From DATAEK01 sp036258055 (GTDB lineage: Bacteria; Acidobacteriota; Vicinamibacteria; Vicinamibacterales; 2-12-FULL-66-21): a stretch of DNA of 18,082 nucleotides. The notes under the pieces were generated by a model that was not told the DNA's origin, did no database searches, and worked only from the letters and a program-made list of their open reading frames with translations. A program made the translations under genes and the position numbers. Shown piece by piece: positions 14,671-18,082 of this stretch (position 1 is the first letter of the stretch; every line of letters begins with the position of its first letter). The stretch is taken from positions 1-18,082 of the forward strand of contig DATAEK010000281.1 in NCBI GenBank assembly GCA_036258055.1, written 5' to 3'.

Positions 14671-14683
14671 GTAGACAGTCTAC
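14671..14683. promoter_or_regulatory. PadR operator candidate, copy A (GTAGA-N3-TCTAC)
   Basis: GTAGACAGTCTAC is a perfect 13-bp dyad located 4 bp before the PadR start codon. On the minus strand it contains TAGACT, a four-of-six -10 match, 10 nt before the ATG. Repressor binding here would cover the -10 and the transcription start. Confidence 0.6.
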
Positions 14684-14693
14684 TGCCTAGGAC

Positions 14694-14706
14694 GTAGAAC
14701 GTCTAC
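14694..14706. promoter_or_regulatory. PadR operator candidate, copy B (GTAGA-N3-TCTAC)
   Basis: GTAGAACGTCTAC repeats the GTAGA-N3-TCTAC format of copy A, with centre-to-centre distance of 23 bp, close to two DNA turns. On the minus strand it includes TAGACG, a four-of-six match to TTGACA, exactly 17 bp upstream of the TAGACT in copy A. The two dyads therefore coincide with a plausible -35/-10 pair. Confidence 0.6.
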
Positions 14707-14709
14707 GGC

Positions 14710-14727
14710 TTGTTCCGTTGGGAACAA
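14710..14727. promoter_or_regulatory. Perfect dyad TTGTTCC-N4-GGAACAA upstream of padR
   Basis: A perfect 7-bp inverted repeat with a GTTG spacer lies 3 bp beyond operator copy B. Its sequence differs from the GTAGA dyads, so it would suit a second regulator, or it could be an RNA hairpin following the FadL-type gene. Nothing in the window identifies a binding protein. Confidence 0.4.
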
Positions 14728-14766
14728 TCGAGCTCGGCCGTGAGGGCCACGAACGACTCATGACGT

Positions 14767-14795
14767 CACCTCGCGCATCGCGTCGACGCGAGGTG
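14767..14795. terminator. Hairpin downstream of the FadL-type gene
   Basis: CACCTCGCG (14767-14775) pairs perfectly with CGCGAGGTG (14787-14795) over an 11-nt loop, 48 nt after the FadL-type stop codon. The internal palindrome CGCGTCGACGCG (14779-14790) offers an alternative fold. No T-run follows on the minus strand. Confidence 0.35.
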
Positions 14796-14842
14796 CTCGA
14801 GTCTATTTCGTGCTTCGCCGGGTCCGACCGATTGACCTGATG

Positions 14843-16198
14843 TCAGAAGCGGACGATGACGCTCACCCCGAAGAGATTGGCATGAAACGAGTACGTGCCG
14901 GTGTCGGGGCCGCTCAGTAGCACACGACCATTTCTGTCTTCCTGATCGAGGTACAGATACGCCGCATCGACGGCGAAGTGCTTGCTGAGATGCGCACCAA
15001 GGCCAGCTGTGTATTCCCGGCGTGCGCCTTCAGGGAGTTCCGGCGTCACGGATCCATCGGGGGCGGCAGCCTGGTGAGCCAGAAACCCTCCACGAAGCGC
15101 CACGTGCTCGGTGACGCCGTAGTCCACGCCAACGCGCACGCCGCTCGTGTCCCGATAGTTCTTCACGATGATCTCCTCGAGACCACGTTCGGTGCTGAAC
15201 TCGAGGCTCTCGAAGACACTCCATGTCATGAACTGGTAGTCGACGAGCAGCTTCAGGCGCTCAGTCGGCATGATGGCAACGCCCGCGACGAACTGGTCGG
15301 GCACGGTGAGCTCGGTTGCGGCGTTCTGGTTGGCGAGTCGTCCGCCTGGAGCGAATTGCGGTGCCAGAAGCGCGTCGATCGGGGTCCCCGACGGTATGCC
15401 GGGAAGGGGAACCGGCGTCTGCAGCCCTGTGGGAATCTGCGCGGACTCGAACGTCAGGTCACCGGGGTTGATCGTGTGCCGTGAGAGATACCGGGCGCCA
15501 AACGACAGCTTCTCGTTGGCGGTGATCAGGACAGCGACATGCCCGGCCACGCTGACGTCCGATCCGCTGATCTTGAAATTCGCGAAATCGGTACCGGGAG
15601 GCACGCCAATCTGCGCGAACGTGATGCCCGGCGCCAGCTGCTGCGTCGCCAGGTCGGCGCGCTGATTCAGCTCGAGACTCGAGAAGACGAAGTCCGGTCC
15701 GCCCCCGATGGCAATGTGATCGTTGATCTTGTACGCGATGGTCGGCTGCAGGTAAGGGGCCTGCAGAACAGTCTTGTACGAGACGAAGCGACCCGCGAAA
15801 TCGAGAGGCCACTCGATCGTCAGGCCGTACGGTACGAAGAGCCCGACGCCCAGCGCCACACGACGGCCAGCTGGCTGCGTGTAGTACGCCGCTGCCACCG
15901 GAACCCAGTTGTCCTTCATCGTGCCGGTGATGCGGCCGTCGAAGCCCGTGAAATCACCGCGCGGTCCGATGAGCGTCGCGCCGGCCGAAAGCGTCCTGCC
16001 CTCGCGCTGCAGCGCGAGGGCGGCCGGATTGAAGAAGATCGCCGATCCGTCCTCGCACGGCGCGGCGACGGCTGCCCCGGCGCGCGCCATGGCGCACGCG
16101 CCCTGCTCGTAGAGGCCGTACCCTTGCGCGGCCGCTCGCTCGCTCATCGCGAGCACCAGACAGAGCGCCCGCACACAGCACCACTGGTATCGGCCCAT
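14843..16198 (-). CDS. FadL/OmpP1-family outer membrane transport protein
   Basis: This 451-residue outer membrane beta-barrel belongs to the FadL (OmpP1/TodX) family, which takes up hydrophobic compounds such as fatty acids or aromatics. A signal peptide ends at about AAA-Q (residues 24/25). The hatch-domain signature follows: YGLYEQGACAMARAGAAVAAPCEDGSAIFFNPAAL (about 27-61), matching the family's EQG...A.AGAA...D.S..FFNPA pattern. Alternating strands continue to the end (YLQPTIAYKINDHIAIGGG, KLSFGARYLSRHTINP, LKLLVDYQFMTWSVF, VALRGGFLAHQ) and the chain closes with VSVIVRF, ending in the aromatic residue expected for BAM-dependent insertion. A GGAGAGGGG Shine-Dalgarno (16208-16216, minus) precedes the ATG by 9 nt. 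Cys35 and Cys48 lie in the hatch region and may form a disulfide. Substrate unknown. Confidence 0.9.
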   Translation of the reverse strand: MGRYQWCCVRALCLVLAMSERAAAQGYGLYEQGACAMARAGAAVAAPCEDGSAIFFNPAALALQREGRTLSAGATLIGPRGDFTGFDGRITGTMKDNWVPVAAAYYTQPAGRRVALGVGLFVPYGLTIEWPLDFAGRFVSYKTVLQAPYLQPTIAYKINDHIAIGGGPDFVFSSLELNQRADLATQQLAPGITFAQIGVPPGTDFANFKISGSDVSVAGHVAVLITANEKLSFGARYLSRHTINPGDLTFESAQIPTGLQTPVPLPGIPSGTPIDALLAPQFAPGGRLANQNAATELTVPDQFVAGVAIMPTERLKLLVDYQFMTWSVFESLEFSTERGLEEIIVKNYRDTSGVRVGVDYGVTEHVALRGGFLAHQAAAPDGSVTPELPEGARREYTAGLGAHLSKHFAVDAAYLYLDQEDRNGRVLLSGPDTGTYSFHANLFGVSVIVRF

Positions 16199-16344
16199 CG
16201 GCGTTTTCCCCTCTCCGATCGCGACTAACTATGGAGTTGGTCCGAGCCGAACATCAGGAGGGTATCACTCGAGCGATGTCGCCTCGTCAGCGAAGCAGAC
16301 GACGGATGAGCCGGCAGTCCTATCGCCCAGCGGTGAGCGGCGCA

Positions 16345-16530
16345 CCAAGGGGTGAAGGTCATGGTCGAGAAATTCAGGCGGAAGCTCTCGAAACCTTCGA
16401 CGAAATCCTGTCCAAGGTTTCCGAACAACACGTCGATGCCAGCGTTCATGCGAACGGGCAGGATTGATACGTCCTTCAATGTGACTGTCGCGAACCCAGC
16501 CTTCAGGACGAACGCTTTGGCTGCGATTCG
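16345..16530 (-). pseudogene. Remnant of a retropepsin-like aspartyl protease, C-terminal part
   Basis: An uninterrupted minus-strand frame reads FVLKAGFATVTLKDVSIL, then PVRMNAGIDVLFGNLGQ and DFVEGFESFRLNFSTMTF. This has the hallmark end of a retropepsin-like domain: a DVSIL strand, the G-I-D-V-L-x-G-N-x-G-Q-D loop and an F-x-S-x-x-L-N-F-x-x-M-T-F final strand. The catalytic DTGA half is missing; the frame hits a TAG at about 16582 next to the SGNH promoter. On the other side it runs past the expected end without the family stop (to 16225) in low-quality sequence. It is most likely the surviving 3' end of a deleted gene. The remainder of the 424-bp gap 16199-16622 holds only the FadL-type ribosome site and the SGNH promoter. 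Confidence 0.5.
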
Positions 16531-16577
16531 CGAAGGCGGGGCAACGCGCGATTGAGGACTCCCCGCGCCTCGATCGC

Positions 16578-16583
16578 TATACT
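16578..16583 (+). promoter_or_regulatory. -10-like box TATACT of the SGNH hydrolase gene
   Basis: GCTATACTA contains TATACT, five of six matches to TATAAT. The expected start site at about 16590 leaves a leader of about 33 nt with AGAGGA (16611-16616) 6 nt before the ATG. A weak TTGAGG lies 20 bp upstream of the -10, too far for a standard -35. Confidence 0.45.
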
Positions 16584-16622
16584 AGGCCTTTCACCACGAC
16601 CGGATTCACGAGAGGACTCGTC

Positions 16623-17585
16623 ATGTCAACGATCACCCAGCGTCGGCGCGTCTCCCCCCTGGCAATCCTGGCTTTGTGCTTGGCGTCTCTCGCGGCGTCG
16701 GCCACGGCGCTCTTCGCGCAGGGCCCACCCGCTACGGTTGTCGTGTTCGGGGACAGTTACTCGGACCCCGGCAACGGCTTCACGTTCGTCAAGACGTCGA
16801 GCACGCCGCCCGATTACGGGTTGAGCGCACTCCTCATTCCCAGCGCTCCGTACGCGAAGGGCGGCCACCATCTGTCGAACGGTGACACGTGGATCGAACA
16901 GCTGGCCGGCCAGCTCGGGGCGCAGCGCAGCGTGCTTCCCGCGTTCGCCTCGTCGAATCCGTATGCCATGAACTTCGCCATCGCGACGACACGGGCGCGC
17001 GTCGACGGCACCAACCCCAGCCTCTCGTTGCAAGTCAACGCGTTCCTGGAGAAGACAGGGGGGCAGGTTCCGTCGGATGCGCTCTACGTGATCGAGGTGG
17101 GCAGCAATGACGTGGGCGACGCGGCGATCTCCGGCAATCCGGTGCAGGCGTTCGCCATCCTCCAGGCGGCCGCGAACGCAATCCGCGACAACATCGCTCT
17201 GCTCCACAGCCTCGGCGCGCAGCATTTCCTGGTGTGGAACGTTCCGAACGCCGGCTTCACGCCGACCGCCAGGATTTCTGGCACGATCGGCGCCGCCACC
17301 CTTGCCACCACGACCTTCAACGGCCTGCTGGCCGCGGCGCTCAATCCGCTGGTTCTCTCCGGCGTGAACATCATCCCCTTCGATGCCAACGCCCTCGTCA
17401 CGGCGATCGTCGGGGCTCCGCAGCTCTTCGGCCTCACCAACGTCGTCGACGCATGTGTGACGCCGGACGACCCGCCGTTCACCTGCCAGAATCCGGACGA
17501 ATACCTGTTCTGGGACGGCATCCATCCAACGAAGGCGGCCCACGCGTTGGTCGCGCAGGCGGTGGCACAGCTGCTGGGACTCTGA
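16623..17585 (+). CDS. Exported SGNH/GDSL hydrolase with atypical block II
   Basis: This 320-residue serine esterase/lipase-like protein belongs to the SGNH/GDSL family (phospholipase/lecithinase-haemolysin-like). The signal peptide runs to about ALFA-Q (32/33). Block I is VVFGDSYSDPGNG with nucleophile Ser45. Block III is VIEVGSNDVGD with Asn162. Block V is FWDGIHPTKAAH with Asp298 and His301. Block II, normally NFAxGGA with an oxyanion Gly, reads NFAIATT (117-123), so that Gly is Ala121. Two Cys residues (278 and 288) flank a PDDPPFT loop and probably pair. A Shine-Dalgarno AGAGGA lies 6 nt before the ATG. A strong hairpin follows the stop codon. Ester hydrolysis outside the cytoplasm is expected, but the block II change makes activity less certain. 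Confidence 0.9.
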   Translation: MSTITQRRRVSPLAILALCLASLAASATALFAQGPPATVVVFGDSYSDPGNGFTFVKTSSTPPDYGLSALLIPSAPYAKGGHHLSNGDTWIEQLAGQLGAQRSVLPAFASSNPYAMNFAIATTRARVDGTNPSLSLQVNAFLEKTGGQVPSDALYVIEVGSNDVGDAAISGNPVQAFAILQAAANAIRDNIALLHSLGAQHFLVWNVPNAGFTPTARISGTIGAATLATTTFNGLLAAALNPLVLSGVNIIPFDANALVTAIVGAPQLFGLTNVVDACVTPDDPPFTCQNPDEYLFWDGIHPTKAAHALVAQAVAQLLGL

Positions 17586-17592
17586 GCTCGCA

Positions 17593-17630
17593 CGAGGACG
17601 CTGAAGCCTCGTCGGGCTTCGGCGTCCTCG
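17593..17630. terminator. Strong 16-bp hairpin after the SGNH hydrolase gene
   Basis: CGAGGACGCTGAAGCC (17593-17608), loop TCGTCG, then GGCTTCGGCGTCCTCG (17615-17630) forms a 16-bp stem with a single T-G wobble, 7 nt after the stop codon. It lacks a T-tract, but stem length and position between convergent genes make a bidirectional terminator the best explanation. Confidence 0.6.
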
Positions 17631-17731
17631 GCCAGCAAACCGCCCGAGGCTACCTGCCGCACCGCCTCAGCATCTGCTGCGACGAGCCGGGCATCACCTT
17701 CCAACACATCGGCTGAGCCAAAGGTCTGCCG

Positions 17732-18082
17732 TCATTGCGCCTTGTTCTCGCTGGCGGAGGGGCCGACGCCGAACCGCTCGCGGATGCGTTCTCGGAATCG
17801 TTCTCGCTCTTCAGGAGTCATCTGGTCCCAGCGCTCGCCGATGCGCTCGGTGATCCGGTCCGCCATGCGATCGGCCATGCGATGGCGGATACTGGACCGG
17901 TCCGAACCGTGGAGTCCCACTCCACCGAAGAGAATCCGGCACAGCGCCAGCAGTCCAAGCGCCTGCCAGAAGGTGATCTCGCGCCAGCCAAAGAGCGGCG
18001 GCAGCAGCCAGTTCCACAGGAGCCGCACGACCGTGCCACCGATCGTGGCGAAGATCAGAATCGCCAGGATTCCTATCGGCGC
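17732..18082 (-). CDS. Small conserved membrane protein with charged C-terminus (N-terminus outside window)
   Basis: At least 116 residues are encoded. The frame stays open to the window edge and reads APIGILAILIFATIGGTVV ahead of RLLWNWLLPPLFGWREITFW, so the GTG at 18028 lies inside the first membrane helix and is unlikely to be the start. A second helix (ITFWQALGLLALCRILFGGVG) follows, then a long Arg/Glu-rich amphipathic region with MADRMADRITERIGERW and the motif MTPEERERFRERIRERFG. The WNWLLPxLFG...ITFWQALGLL...LFGG pattern is common in small proteins of unknown function in Proteobacteria and Acidobacteriota. The MTPEERERF motif recalls the LTPEQ-type repeats of Spy/CpxP-like proteins, but this is only a resemblance. 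It converges with the SGNH gene. Function unknown. Confidence 0.72.
   Translation of the reverse strand, partial: APIGILAILIFATIGGTVVRLLWNWLLPPLFGWREITFWQALGLLALCRILFGGVGLHGSDRSSIRHRMADRMADRITERIGERWDQMTPEERERFRERIRERFGVGPSASENKAQ

Noticed and set aside
13776..14690. 304-codon plus-strand open frame
   Set aside because: It runs antisense across the 5' end of the ADOP gene and all of PadR. This is a GC-rich shadow frame.
16352..16555. 67-codon plus-strand open frame upstream of the SGNH gene
   Set aside because: It is antisense to the retropepsin remnant. Only the minus frame shows protein-family features.
1..18082. CRISPR arrays, tRNA or rRNA genes, IS elements, phage or toxin-antitoxin genes, biosynthetic or defence clusters
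   Set aside because: None was seen on either strand. The window reads as an ordinary chromosomal housekeeping and envelope region, and no new multi-gene system is supported.

Overview
The window looks like a GC-rich bacterial chromosome segment, most likely from an Acidobacteriota lineage (Vicinamibacteria-like). This rests on a PadR regulator translationally linked to an 891-residue duplicated MacB/FtsX permease of the ADOP type, many exported peptidases and hydrolases whose signal peptides end in A-Q, and TATAAT-like -10 boxes placed almost on the start codon. The lineage is an inference from gene families; no rRNA or other marker gene is present.

Layout, left to right. Positions 1-2705 (+) hold the 3' part of a CocE/NonD hydrolase, then an exported M28 zinc peptidase. 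Positions 2779-4779 (+) hold a Crp/Fnr-type regulator, a multi-pass membrane protein with a His/Asp-rich core, and a small GlsB/YeaQ-type membrane protein. Positions 4913-7716 (-) hold an exported M20 peptidase and an exported imidazolonepropionase-like amidohydrolase. A GerW/YtfJ-family protein (7948-8331, -) diverges from a GT-C type membrane glycosyltransferase (8596-10338, +). An exported two-lobed retropepsin-like protease with a PDZ domain (10390-11622, +) converges, with only 5 bp between stop codons, on the PadR-ADOP pair (11628-14666, -). A FadL/OmpP1-type outer membrane protein follows (14843-16198, -). Next come a decayed retropepsin C-terminus (about 16345-16530, -), an exported SGNH/GDSL hydrolase (16623-17585, +) and a small membrane protein cut by the window edge (17732-18082, -).

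The common theme is the cell envelope and extracytoplasmic peptide or ester hydrolysis: six of the intact or partial enzymes are peptidases or hydrolases, most with signal peptides. The genes are mostly single transcription units with their own promoters. Two initiation styles coexist: Shine-Dalgarno-led genes (the membrane protein, GlsB-like, GerW, FadL, SGNH), and genes where a -10-like box ends 6-11 nt before the start codon (M28, M20, retropepsin-PDZ, perhaps the amidohydrolase and PadR), which suggests leaderless or near-leaderless mRNAs.

I found no CRISPR array, tRNA, rRNA, IS element, phage gene or defence system, and nothing that amounts to a new multi-gene system. The best leads are regulatory: a near-consensus CRP-type box next to a Crp-family gene whose recognition helix keeps the CRP contact residues; two identical-format dyads that overlap the likely PadR promoter; the leaderless-promoter pattern; and the retropepsin gene remnant.
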